A DNA stretch of 64,000 nucleotides, from NCBI RefSeq assembly GCF_900091565.1, contig NZ_FMCV01000005.1, positions 186,964 to 250,963 of the forward strand, read 5' to 3'. A program made the translations under genes and the position numbers. Below, piece by piece: positions 51,575 to 59,506 of this stretch. How positions within the stretch are numbered: position 1 is the first letter of the stretch; each line of letters begins with the position of its first letter. A model generated the notes under the pieces. That model was not told the DNA's origin. It saw nothing but the letters and a program-made list of their open reading frames with translations, and did not search any database. This stretch comes from Micromonospora marina (GTDB lineage: Bacteria > Actinomycetota > Actinomycetes > Mycobacteriales > Micromonosporaceae).

Positions 51575-52459
51575 TCAGGCCGGGGCCAGCACGATCTCCG
51601 CGCGGGCCCGGCCGTCCCGCTCGCTGACGATAGCGATCAGCCCGCCCGCCGGGTCGAAGACGGCGTACGGCCCGGTGATCCCGGCCGGCGCCAGCGGCCC
51701 GCCGTGGGACAGCACCCGGGTCTCGTCGGCGGTGGCGTCCCGGCGCGGGAAGAACCGCCCGGCGGCGGCGTCCAGCGGCAGGTTGACCACGTCCGGCGCA
51801 CGTTCTTCGAGCTGGTCGAGCGTGGCCGCCTCGGCGAGGGTGAACCCGCCCACGGCGGTACGCCGCAGCGCGGTGAGGTGACCACCGACGCCGAGGGCCG
51901 CGCCCGCGTCGCGGGCCAGCGCCCGGATGTACGTCCCGGACGAGCAGGTCACGTCCACGTCCACGTCCACCACGTCCGGGACGTCCCGGCGGATCGCGCG
52001 CACATCCAACCGCGACACGGTGACCCGGCGGGAAGGCAGGTCGACCGCCTCGCCGTCGCGGACCCGCTTGTACGCCCGCCGCCCGTCGATCTTGATGGCG
52101 CTGACCGCGCTCGGCACCTGGTCGATCTCGCCGGTGAGGGCGGCCAGCGCGGCGCGTACCCCGTCGTCGGTGACCGCGCCGGCCGGGGTGGTCGCGACCA
52201 CCTCACCCTCGGCGTCGTCGGTGACCGTGGACTGACCGAGCCGGATCGTCGCGGCGTAGCTCTTGCCGGCGCCGATCACGTAGGTGAGCAGCCGGGTCGC
52301 CCGGCCCACCCCGATCACCAGGACGCCGGTGGCCATCGGGTCGAGCGTGCCGCCGTGGCCGACGCGGCGGGTACGCGCCAGCCGCCGGATGCGGGCCACG
52401 ACGTCGTGCGACGTCATGCCGCCGGGCTTGTCGACCACGATCAGACCGTCTGTGCTCAC
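51575..52459 (-). CDS. truB: tRNA pseudouridine-55 synthase
   Basis: This 294-residue enzyme converts U55 to pseudouridine in the T-loop of tRNAs. The start GTG gives VSTDGLIVVDKPGGMTSHDV. The catalytic Asp is in GHGGTLDPMATGVL, with KSYAATIRLG and SGTYIRALARDAG as further hallmarks. The C-terminal actinobacterial TruB domain is present. The open frame extends about 90 codons further upstream but without family sequence. Confidence 0.95.
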   Translation of the reverse strand: MSTDGLIVVDKPGGMTSHDVVARIRRLARTRRVGHGGTLDPMATGVLVIGVGRATRLLTYVIGAGKSYAATIRLGQSTVTDDAEGEVVATTPAGAVTDDGVRAALAALTGEIDQVPSAVSAIKIDGRRAYKRVRDGEAVDLPSRRVTVSRLDVRAIRRDVPDVVDVDVDVTCSSGTYIRALARDAGAALGVGGHLTALRRTAVGGFTLAEAATLDQLEERAPDVVNLPLDAAAGRFFPRRDATADETRVLSHGGPLAPAGITGPYAVFDPAGGLIAIVSERDGRARAEIVLAPA

Positions 52460-52567
52460 GACCGCCAAGCCTGCCAGACGGCGGTGATCGGCCCTGCGGG
52501 GGATACCGCCCAGCTTCGGCCGGGTGCCAAGATCATGCGCCAGCGCCTCGTCTGCCCGGGAAGTCCG

Positions 52568-52933
52568 ATGACCGATCACCGTTCCGTCCCCGATCCCTAC
52601 GCCACCGATCGCCCGTCGGAGGACGAACTGGGGCGGGTGCCCGAGTGGCTGCGCCAGCCCGCGCCCGAGGTGCCACCCGGCCGCGCGGACCGCCTGCGGA
52701 TCACGCTCGGCAGGTGGCCGACACGCTGGCCGTGCCACACCCGGCCGACGTGACCACCGCCTCCGCCGGGCTGTGGATCGAGCGGGCCGACTCGTACGCC
52801 TCCAACATCGACTGACGCACTGGACAAGGGGCTGCTCGCGCTGGGCCGGCCCTCGTTCGCCGGTCCGGCCGACCCGGACCCGGACGCGGTCTTCGACCCG
52901 GACAAGCCGGTCGACCTGCCGGACACCTGCTGA
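52568..52933 (+). pseudogene. Decayed member of the LPxW family
   Basis: The ATG at 52568 opens MTDHRSVPDPYATDRPSED followed by ELGRVPEWLRQPAPEVPPGR, which matches the pattern of the next two intact genes. The frame then degenerates. A second frame carries SAGLWIERADSYASNID and a stop at 52813-52815. A third returns to the first frame and reads DKGLLALGRPSFAGPADP to a stop at 52931-52933. The three pieces in two frames suggest at least two frameshifts in one former gene. The 516-base gap between truB and the next gene contains this relic and nothing else that I can support. Confidence 0.5.
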
Positions 52934-52975
52934 CCAGCCCGTCTCACCACACCGCCCCGCGATAGGAGCCTTTCG

Positions 52976-53275
52976 ATGAGCGACGCCCCGCCCCCGTCAC
53001 CGCACCGTGCCCGAGTCGACCTGCCGGACTGGATGCGCAATCCGGAGCCGCCCCGCCGTACCCTCGGCCGCCGCCTGTCCGACCTGGTCGACGGCGTACC
53101 GGCGCTGGCGGTGGCGCGCCGCCGGATCTGGGCCTGGCAGGGCCGGACCCGGTTCGGCGAGCGGCACCCGACGGTGGCCGCGATCGGGTCGTTCGTGTTC
53201 GTCGCGGTGACGGCGACGCTGCTCGTGGTCGGCATGCTCTACCTCGCCTGGGCGATCCGGCAGGGGCGGATCTGA
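52976..53275 (+). CDS. Small single-pass membrane protein of the LPxW family, function unknown
   Basis: This 99-residue protein has a Pro-rich N-terminus with RVDLPDWMRNPEPPRRTLG, an Arg-rich middle and one membrane helix at about residues 70-92. AGGAG lies seven bases before the ATG. The LPxWM segment followed by Pro and Arg residues is shared with the upstream relic and the downstream 313-residue protein, so these look like relatives of one local family. I do not recognise a known domain. Confidence 0.6.
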   Translation: MSDAPPPSPHRARVDLPDWMRNPEPPRRTLGRRLSDLVDGVPALAVARRRIWAWQGRTRFGERHPTVAAIGSFVFVAVTATLLVVGMLYLAWAIRQGRI

Positions 53276-53359
53276 CCGGCGCAGCCACGGGGCAGCGCGC
53301 CAGCCCTCCGGGTGCGATGATCATGCACGGCCCGCCCCCTGCACTCCCTGGGACGCCTC

Positions 53360-54301
53360 ATGAGCACCGAGAACGGAACCACTCCCCCCGGCCCGGACCC
53401 CTACGTCGTCGCCACCCGGGGTGAGCAGGTCCAGCTACCGAGCTGGATGACAGGCGCGGACGCGCAGGTGCCGCTGACCCGGGCCGAGCGGTTCCGCCTG
53501 GTCTGGTCCCGGCAGCGTGGCAAGCGTTACGTCACGCTCGTGGTGGTGCTCGCCCTGGTGCTGATCGGCGGCACGGCCGTGCTCGGCCGGGTCACGGTCG
53601 ACCGGGTTCGGGGCGGCAGCGCCGCCGCGGCCTCGGCCGAGGCCAGCCCGTCGCCGGTCCCGCTCAGCCGGGTGGGCGAGCCGCGCGACCTCTTCGCCGG
53701 CACCCTCGGCGCGGACTTCGCGGTCGGCGAGGCCGGGATCGTGCTACCGCAGGCCGCGGCGCGACCGCCGTTCACCACCCGCGAGGTGGCCGCGGCGCTG
53801 ACCCAGGTCCGGGCCGCGCTGATCCAGGCCCGGCTCGACCTGTCCATGATCCTCGGCGACACGGAGCCGTTCCTGGCGCTGCTGGCGCCTGCCTCGCGCG
53901 CGCAGATGCGTACCGACTTCGAGGACTCGTCGTTCCTGCACTACGCCACCCGGATCGGCTCGCAGGACAGCGCCGACGAGATCCGGGTCCGGGGTGAGAT
54001 GCGCTACCGGGCCGTCACCGGCGACGACGGCCTGCCGATCCTGCGAATCACCACCGAGTACGTCTGGATGTACGCGTTCGACGTGCCGCGGACGACGCCG
54101 GGCCGGGCCGGAATCGCCACCATCCGCGACCGGGTCGTCTGGGAGGTCCCCCACCCCGACAGACTGCCGGCGGCGAAGCGTGGCCTCTGGCTCGTCTCCG
54201 CTCAGGCGAGCACGAGCAACGTCGACTGCGCGCGGCTGGGCGAGGGCTTCTTCGTGGTCGAGCCGTGGACGGGCGGTCCCGGTTCGTTCCAGCCCTGCTG
54301 A
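53360..54301 (+). CDS. Membrane-anchored exported protein of the LPxW family, function unknown
   Basis: This 313-residue protein has a cytoplasmic N-terminus with GPDPYVVAT and VQLPSWMTGADAQVPLTRAE, a single membrane helix at about residues 56-78, and an external domain of about 230 residues. The external part is rich in Ala and Arg in helices (REVAAALTQVRAALIQARLD) then beta-like (YRAVTGDDGLPILRITTEYV), with two cysteines near the end. No enzyme motif is seen. The ATG has a weak ribosome site. Cell-surface or lipoprotein-like roles are possible, but the function is unknown. Confidence 0.62.
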   Translation: MSTENGTTPPGPDPYVVATRGEQVQLPSWMTGADAQVPLTRAERFRLVWSRQRGKRYVTLVVVLALVLIGGTAVLGRVTVDRVRGGSAAAASAEASPSPVPLSRVGEPRDLFAGTLGADFAVGEAGIVLPQAAARPPFTTREVAAALTQVRAALIQARLDLSMILGDTEPFLALLAPASRAQMRTDFEDSSFLHYATRIGSQDSADEIRVRGEMRYRAVTGDDGLPILRITTEYVWMYAFDVPRTTPGRAGIATIRDRVVWEVPHPDRLPAAKRGLWLVSAQASTSNVDCARLGEGFFVVEPWTGGPGSFQPC

Positions 54302-54307
54302 TCGGCG

Positions 54308-55630
54308 TCAGCGCACCGCGCCGGTCACCGCCCACGCGCCCGAGCGCGTCCGCAGCAGCAGGCCGGCCAGGCGCAGCACCACGAACAGCGTCAGCCCGGC
54401 CCAGATCCCGCCCAGCCCGAGGTCGAACGCGTAGGCCAGCCAGATCGCCGGCAGGAACCCGCCGAACGCGCACACGATGGTGAGGTTGCGCAGGTAGCGC
54501 ACGTCGCCCGCGCCGATCAGCACCCCGTCGAGCGCGAACACCACGCCGCCGATCGGCTGGAGCGCGACGAACCAGGGCCAGGCCGTCATGGCCTGCTCGC
54601 GTACCTGCGGATCGGAGCTGAACCACGACGGCACCAGGCCGGCGCCGGCGGCGATCAGCACCGCGAAGGCCACGCCGCACAGGCCGCCGAGCAGCGCGAC
54701 GCGGCGCGCCAGGAACCGCGCGGCTGCCGCGTCGCCGCCACCGAGCGCGGCGCCGACCAGCGACTGCGCGGCGATGGCCAGGGCGTCGAGCACCAGCACG
54801 GTGAAGAACCACAGCTGTACGGCGATCTGGTGCGCACCCACCGCGGCGGCGCCGAACCGGGCCGCGACGGCAGTGGCGGACAGGAAGCTGGCCTGGAACG
54901 CGACGCCCCGCACGAGCAGGTCACGGCTGAGCACGAGCTGCTGACCGATCACCCGGGGCCGGGGCCGCAGCGAGACCCGCTCGCGGACGAGCGCCGCCGC
55001 GAACAGGACACCGGAGAGCGTCTGCGCGATCGCGTTCGCCACCGCCGAGCCGACCAGGCCGAGCCCGGCCGGGTAGACCAGCAGCGGGCAGAGCACCGCG
55101 GAGAGCAGGTTCGGGCCGAGCACGAACAGCAGCGGGCGGCGGGTGTCCTGGATGCCGCGCAGCCAGCCGTTGCCGGCGGCGGCGAGCAGCAGGCCGGGCG
55201 CGCCCAGCGCGGCGACCCGCAGCCATCCGGCGGCGGCGTCGGCCACCTCGCCGGGGCCGCCGACGAGGGTACGCGCCAGCGCGCCGCCGCCGATGCCGAT
55301 GGCGACCGCCACCAGCACTCCGGTGGCGAGGGCGAGCCAGGATGCCTGGACGCCCTCGGCCACCGCGGCGGCCCGGTCCCCCGCCCCGAAGCGGCGGGCC
55401 GAGCGACCGGTGGTGCCGTACGCGACGACGGTGCCGACCCAGGCGGTGAGCGTCATGACCGTGCCGCCGACTGCGAGCGCGGCCAGCGGCACCCGGCCGA
55501 GGTGGCCGACGACCGCGGTGTCGACCAGGACGTAGAGCGGCTCGGCGGCCAGCACCACGAGGGCTGGGAGCGCGAGCGCGGCGATCCGCCGCGGCGAGGC
55601 GGTGACGGCGGGAGCGGCGGTGGTGCTCAT
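54308..55630 (-). CDS. MATE family efflux transporter (DinF-like)
   Basis: This 440-residue protein has twelve membrane helices in two homologous halves. The N-terminal ALPALVVLAAEPLYVLVDTAVVGHLG is the MATE signature, and GWLRGIQDTRRPL and the mirrored VGAHQIAVQLWFF follow. DinF-like members export cationic compounds using Na+ or H+ gradients; the substrate is unknown. A promoter is visible: -35 TTGTAG (55663-55668), 18 bases, then CAGGAT (55639-55644), eight bases before the ATG, again suggesting a leaderless transcript. It is convergent with the 313-residue gene. Confidence 0.88.
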   Translation of the reverse strand: MSTTAAPAVTASPRRIAALALPALVVLAAEPLYVLVDTAVVGHLGRVPLAALAVGGTVMTLTAWVGTVVAYGTTGRSARRFGAGDRAAAVAEGVQASWLALATGVLVAVAIGIGGGALARTLVGGPGEVADAAAGWLRVAALGAPGLLLAAAGNGWLRGIQDTRRPLLFVLGPNLLSAVLCPLLVYPAGLGLVGSAVANAIAQTLSGVLFAAALVRERVSLRPRPRVIGQQLVLSRDLLVRGVAFQASFLSATAVAARFGAAAVGAHQIAVQLWFFTVLVLDALAIAAQSLVGAALGGGDAAAARFLARRVALLGGLCGVAFAVLIAAGAGLVPSWFSSDPQVREQAMTAWPWFVALQPIGGVVFALDGVLIGAGDVRYLRNLTIVCAFGGFLPAIWLAYAFDLGLGGIWAGLTLFVVLRLAGLLLRTRSGAWAVTGAVR

Positions 55631-55638
55631 CGCCGCTG

Positions 55639-55668
55639 ATCCTGGCATGTCCCAAGTAAGGTCTACAA
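55639..55668 (-). promoter_or_regulatory. Candidate promoter of the MATE transporter gene
   Basis: The -35 TTGTAG at 55663-55668 and -10 CAGGAT at 55639-55644 are separated by 18 bases. The -10 ends eight bases before the ATG at 55630. It is the only leaderless-type start in the window with a recognisable -35. Confidence 0.4.
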
Positions 55669-55677
55669 GGCCAGGGA

Positions 55678-56187
55678 CTACTTACCCACACCGGCCAGGA
55701 GGCGGGCGGTGTCACGCCGCCCGCGCAGACGGCGTACCGGCAGCCCGGGGGCGTGCTCGGCGAGCGCGGCCAGCACCCGGGGCCGGGAGTCACGGGGGTA
55801 GCGCCACACGTAGCGCAGGAAGCCGAGATCCAGCCGCTCCGGGCAGCCCTCGGGCAGGTCGGGGCGGGGCGCGGCGCGATGTGCCCACCGGCGGCGCACG
55901 ATCCGGGCCAGGCAGCGGGGCCGGGAGGTGTCGCAGAGCACCAGAAGGTCGGCGCGGGGCAACCGGAGGTCGAGCGTGCTCGCGTAGTTGCCGTCCATCA
56001 CCCAGGCCGGGCGGGCGGCGAGCGCGGCCACCTCGGCGCGGAAGTCGTCGACGGTGGGGGCGGCCCAGCCGGGACGCCAGTAGTGCCGGTCGAGGTGGAT
56101 CAGCGGCAGGTCGAGTCGCCGGGCCAGGTCACCGGCGAGCGTGCTCTTGCCGGCGCCGGAGCTGCCGACCACGAGAATGCGTCGCAC
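55678..56187 (-). CDS. P-loop nucleoside kinase-like protein (topology modulation / FlaR family)
   Basis: This 169-residue small P-loop NTPase has Walker A GSSGAGKSTLAG at residues 8-19. The segment LIHLDRHYWRPGWAAP is typical of the topology modulation/adenylate kinase-like family, with PAWVMDGNYASTLDLRLP after it and the lid-like RIVRRRWAHR. The activity is unproven; these proteins are annotated as possible nucleotide kinases. It lies upstream of the MATE gene on the same strand, 47 bases away. Confidence 0.8.
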   Translation of the reverse strand: MRRILVVGSSGAGKSTLAGDLARRLDLPLIHLDRHYWRPGWAAPTVDDFRAEVAALAARPAWVMDGNYASTLDLRLPRADLLVLCDTSRPRCLARIVRRRWAHRAAPRPDLPEGCPERLDLGFLRYVWRYPRDSRPRVLAALAEHAPGLPVRRLRGRRDTARLLAGVGK

Positions 56188-56285
56188 CGGGCGACGGTAG
56201 CGCGGGAGCGGGTTTCCGCGCGGCGGTGACGTCGACGGCGGACCGCGCGTGCGGCCCGGCCGGCGTCACCGCCGGACGGCGTACG

Positions 56286-56384
56286 TCACTGACGGGTGTC
56301 CATCGAGGTCTGCAGCGCGCGGCGCATCTGCTCGCGCGTCTCGTCGGTGGTGGTCTCGTTCTGCGGCTTGCGCTTGCTGGGCAT
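56286..56384 (-). CDS. Small 32-residue protein
   Basis: The ATG at 56382-56384 opens MPSKRKPQNETTTDETREQM, giving 32 charged residues with no membrane segment. GGAAGGA lies six to seven bases upstream, a good ribosome site, which is the main reason to accept so short a gene. The family is unrecognised. Confidence 0.5.
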   Translation of the reverse strand: MPSKRKPQNETTTDETREQMRRALQTSMDTRQ

Positions 56385-56720
56385 CTGAGGTCCTTCCAGG
56401 GTGCGGACCGCCGGACGTGGCGGTCCTACGGGCGCCCGGCGCTCCGGCTCGGCGCGACAGCGAATCGCGCCCCGACCGGAAGTCGTCGGCGGCTGAGCGC
56501 CCGGCAGCGGTCCGGGATCACCGGAGCGGCTCGCCTGGCAGCGGGAGCCCGGGTCGGTCTGACCCTGGAGGGAGGCGAAGCCGGGTGCGGCACCACCGCC
56601 CGTGACCAGCGCCGCGAAGCGCCGGTCCCGCACCCAAATTAACGTTCACTTTCCAGATACTGCCCACTGTTCCCGAAATGCGGAAAGATCGATGTCGTCG
56701 TCCCGGCTCGGCCAGGGCGG
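56385..56720. other. Non-coding gap with an AT-rich patch
   Basis: No gene can be supported in these 336 bases. From about 56635 to 56700 the sequence is much less GC-rich than the surroundings and contains the palindrome AACGTT and an inverted CTTTCC/GGAAAG pair. It may hold the promoter of the small 32-residue gene or a regulator site; nothing firmer can be said. Confidence 0.4.
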
Positions 56721-56933
56721 TCAGCGGGCCAGGAAGTGCCAGCCCAGCCACCACCAGAAGCCGAACAGCCCGATCCGGCCGACCGGCACCGGACCCACCT
56801 CGTACCGCATCACGAACGCGCAGATGTCGGCCAGCGACGGGATCCCCGACCCCTCCCGGCGCGCGGCCCACTCGACCACGGCGAACAGCACGATCGAGAC
56901 TGCGAACCCGCCGATCGCCAGTGCCCGCATCAT
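56721..56933 (-). CDS. Small two-helix membrane protein, function unknown
   Basis: This 70-residue protein has membrane helices at about residues 5-20 and 52-68, the latter in RIGLFGFWWWLGWHFLAR. Its ATG overlaps the preceding stop as ATGA, so it is translationally coupled to the 135-residue gene upstream. The C-terminal GLFGFWWWLGWHF pattern is typical of short actinobacterial DUF6186-like membrane proteins. The function is unknown. Confidence 0.7.
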   Translation of the reverse strand: MMRALAIGGFAVSIVLFAVVEWAARREGSGIPSLADICAFVMRYEVGPVPVGRIGLFGFWWWLGWHFLAR

Positions 56934-57337
56934 CGGCGCACCAGTCCCCAGAACGCGGACAGCCACGCGAACCAGGCCGCCGAACGGGCCAGGTTGTCCT
57001 CCAGCAGCGGATCGGCCAGCCGGGAGAAGGTGGGGAAGTCGTCACCCGCCGCCATCACGAACGTCGCCCCCTCGAAGACACCGAAGACGGTCACCGGCAC
57101 CAGCCACCACAGCGCGACCGACGGCAGCCGGCGCGGCGCCGGGCGCCGGGGCACCCGGTTGTTCAGGCCGACCCAGATCAGCCCCCCGCCGGTGGTGAGG
57201 ATGTAGAGGTTCGCCGCGGTCGAGAAGGACGGCAACTGGCCGCCGACCAGGGAGAGGCAGATCAGCACCGGCACGGAGACGACCGGCCGGTCCCAGGCCC
57301 GGGGCGCCTCGACGGTGAGCTCACGGGGATGATCCAT
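56930..57337 (-). CDS. Multi-pass membrane protein, function unknown
   Basis: This 135-residue protein has three or four hydrophobic stretches, including VVSVPVLICLSLVGGQLP and ALWWLVPVTVFGVFEGATFV, and a Trp-rich end (WFAWLSAFWGLVRR). The ATG at 57335-57337 is chosen because the upstream in-frame extension is not hydrophobic. It overlaps the small two-helix gene by four bases; the pair probably forms one membrane unit, but no known family was recognised. Confidence 0.65.
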   Translation of the reverse strand: MDHPRELTVEAPRAWDRPVVSVPVLICLSLVGGQLPSFSTAANLYILTTGGGLIWVGLNNRVPRRPAPRRLPSVALWWLVPVTVFGVFEGATFVMAAGDDFPTFSRLADPLLEDNLARSAAWFAWLSAFWGLVRR

Positions 57338-57482
57338 CACCCGATTGTCCCCAGGGTGACGCACCGCGGAAAGCCCGGCACGCGTCGTGATCCCCCGAAA
57401 ACGCGCCGATCGGCTCACACTTCCGATCGCCGCCGCACCGGATCGACCGGACCAGAAGGACGAATCGCCCTAACCGGGCGCC

Positions 57483-58511
57483 TCACGCCACGGGGGTCAC
57501 CGCGCCGGCGGCCAGCTCGGCACGGATCCACCCGACCACCTCGTCGAGGGAACCCCGGCCGGTGAAACCGGCGGCGAACCGGTGCCCGCCGCCGCCGAGC
57601 GCCACCGCCACCCGGCTCACGTCGACAGCGCCCTTGCTGCGCAGCGACACCGCCCACTCGGCCTCGCCCGCCTGCTTGACCACGCAGCTCACGTCCGCCT
57701 CGGCGGTGCAGCGCACCGAGTCGATCAGCGCCTCCAGCACGTACGCGGGCTGGTCGTGGCGGACCAGGTCGTCGCGGGTGGCGTACGTCCAGACGAGGCC
57801 GTGCCCGGCGGCGGCCGCCGGTTCCAGGGTGGCCCGGCCGAGCACCTCGCCGAAGAGGCGGACGGCGCCGAACGGGCGGGTGTCGAAGACCCGCCGGGAG
57901 ATGTCACCGGGCCGGATGCCGGTGGCGACCAGGCGCGCGGCCGTCTCGTGCACGGCCGGCGTGGTCGCCTCGAAGCGGAACGAGCCGGTGTCGGTGGCCA
58001 GCGCGACGTACAGCCCGGTCGCCATCTCCGCGTCCAGCGTCACACCGAGCCGGTCCAGCAGCTCCAGCGCGACCACGGAGGTGGCGGCGGCGTGCGGGTC
58101 GACCAGGCTGATCCGGCCGAACCCGCTGTTCGAGGCGTGATGGTCGAGCACGAGCGACGTGCCCGCCGTGTCCAGCCGGTCGGCCAGGTCGCCCAGCCGG
58201 GACTCGCTGGCCGCGTCGAAGCAGATCACCAGGTCCGGCACCGGGTACGCGTCGTCCTGCGGCACCAGCAGGTCCACCCCGGGCATCCACCGGAACGGCT
58301 CGGGCACCTCCGGCGGGCCGGGGAAGGTGGCCTGGAGATCGCGTACGCCCAGCCGGCGCAGGCCCAGCCCGAAGCCCAGCATGCTGCCCAGCGCGTCCCC
58401 GTCCGGGTTCACGTGGCAGACCAGCAGCACCCGCGCGGCGGCGGGGAGATCGCGTACCGCCGCGACGGCGGCCGCCCACGCGGTCTCGGTGGGCCCGGCG
58501 GCCTCGGTCAC
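57483..58511 (-). CDS. nrnA: DHH/DHHA1 phosphoesterase, oligoribonuclease / pAp phosphatase
   Basis: This 342-residue manganese-dependent phosphoesterase of the NrnA/RecJ superfamily degrades very short RNAs (nanoRNAs) and can dephosphorylate 3'-phosphoadenosine 5'-phosphate. Motifs are HVNPDGDALGS, VICFDAASESRLG, the DHH motif in LVLDHHASNSGFG, and TDTGSFRFE. The DHHA1 glycine motif GGGGHRFAAGF is near the C-terminus. Its GTG start overlaps the rbfA stop by four bases. Confidence 0.94.
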   Translation of the reverse strand: MTEAAGPTETAWAAAVAAVRDLPAAARVLLVCHVNPDGDALGSMLGFGLGLRRLGVRDLQATFPGPPEVPEPFRWMPGVDLLVPQDDAYPVPDLVICFDAASESRLGDLADRLDTAGTSLVLDHHASNSGFGRISLVDPHAAATSVVALELLDRLGVTLDAEMATGLYVALATDTGSFRFEATTPAVHETAARLVATGIRPGDISRRVFDTRPFGAVRLFGEVLGRATLEPAAAAGHGLVWTYATRDDLVRHDQPAYVLEALIDSVRCTAEADVSCVVKQAGEAEWAVSLRSKGAVDVSRVAVALGGGGHRFAAGFTGRGSLDEVVGWIRAELAAGAVTPVA

Positions 58512-58990
58512 CGGCGATCGCCCGCGCGCGGCTCGTCGTCGCCCTCGTCGTCGGCCGAGGCGTCCTCGTCGTCGTCCTCGACCCGGTACGGCTGGGCGTC
58601 GCCCGCGTACGAGGACGTGGCGGCCAGCCGCTGCACCTCGGCGTCGGCGGTACGCGCGGCGGCCAGCAGGTCGTCGATGTGCTTGACCTGGTCCTGCACG
58701 TCGTCCAGGACGAAGGTCAGCGTCGGCGAGTGCCGCAGCCCGAGCGCCTTGCCGACGGTGCTGCGCAGCATGCCCTTGGCGCTCTCCAGCGCCGCGGCGG
58801 TGCTCGCCTGGGCTGCCGCGTCGCCGAGCACCGTGTAGAAGACGGTGGCGTCACGCAGGTCGGCGGTGATCCGGGCGTCGGTGATCGTGATCATGCCGAG
58901 CCGGGGGTCCTTGATCTGGCTGCGCACCACCGACGCGACGAGTTCCCGGATGCGCTCCGCGTGCCTGCGTACCTTGGCCGGATCCGACAT
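58508..58990 (-). CDS. rbfA: Ribosome-binding factor A
   Basis: This 160-residue KH-type assembly factor matures the 30S subunit. The start MSDPAKVRRHAERIRELVAS is typical, followed by RLGMITITDARITADLRDA, the Ala-rich motif and SPTLTFVLDDVQDQVKHID. A Glu/Asp-rich tail replaces the usual short end. GGAGG lies eight bases before the ATG. It lies between nrnA and the DUF503 gene on the same strand. Confidence 0.94.
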   Translation of the reverse strand: MSDPAKVRRHAERIRELVASVVRSQIKDPRLGMITITDARITADLRDATVFYTVLGDAAAQASTAAALESAKGMLRSTVGKALGLRHSPTLTFVLDDVQDQVKHIDDLLAAARTADAEVQRLAATSSYAGDAQPYRVEDDDEDASADDEGDDEPRAGDRR

Positions 58991-59171
58991 GTCCCCCACC
59001 TCCGGGATCACCTGTACCGATGACGACGCCGGATCACCAGGCGACCCGGGCCGTCGGCCGGAGACGGCGGGCGCGTGGGCGCCGCCGGATCCGACCGCTC
59101 AACGCTGAAGAACACTACCCGCGCCCGGCCGGGCATCGCGCGGCACGGCCGGAGTGCCGCGCGACGCGCCG

Positions 59172-59465
59172 TCAGTCGTCCGCGCCGTGCAGACGGCGGC
59201 GCACCGACAGCAGCTCGGTCTCCGGACGGGCGGCGACCAGCCGCTCGCAGGAGTCGAGCACCTCGCGGACGTGAGCCGGCTCGGCGGCCACCACCGCCAC
59301 CCCGATCTCGGCCCGGCCGTGCAGGTCCAGCGCCCCCACCTCGGCGGCGGAGACCTCGAACTTGCGCAACGCGGCGACGATCGGCCGGACGTAGGACCGC
59401 TTGGCCTTCAGGGACCGGGAGTCACCCGGGAGCAACAGGTCGAACAGTGCGGTTCCGGTATACAC
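59172..59465 (-). CDS. DUF503 (YlxP-like) protein
   Basis: This small protein of about 97 residues contains the family signature DLLLPGDSRSLKAKRSYVRP near the N-terminus and ELLSVRRRL at the end. DUF503 genes sit next to infB or rbfA in many bacteria and have been linked to ribosome assembly; the molecular role is not settled. The GTG at 59465 is preferred because the family starts at this point; an upstream TTG at 59474 is possible. Confidence 0.85.
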   Translation of the reverse strand: MYTGTALFDLLLPGDSRSLKAKRSYVRPIVAALRKFEVSAAEVGALDLHGRAEIGVAVVAAEPAHVREVLDSCERLVAARPETELLSVRRRLHGADD

Positions 59466-59506
59466 GGCGAGCAACGGTACGCCGGGCGGCGCGTCCCGGC
59501 ACGCGA

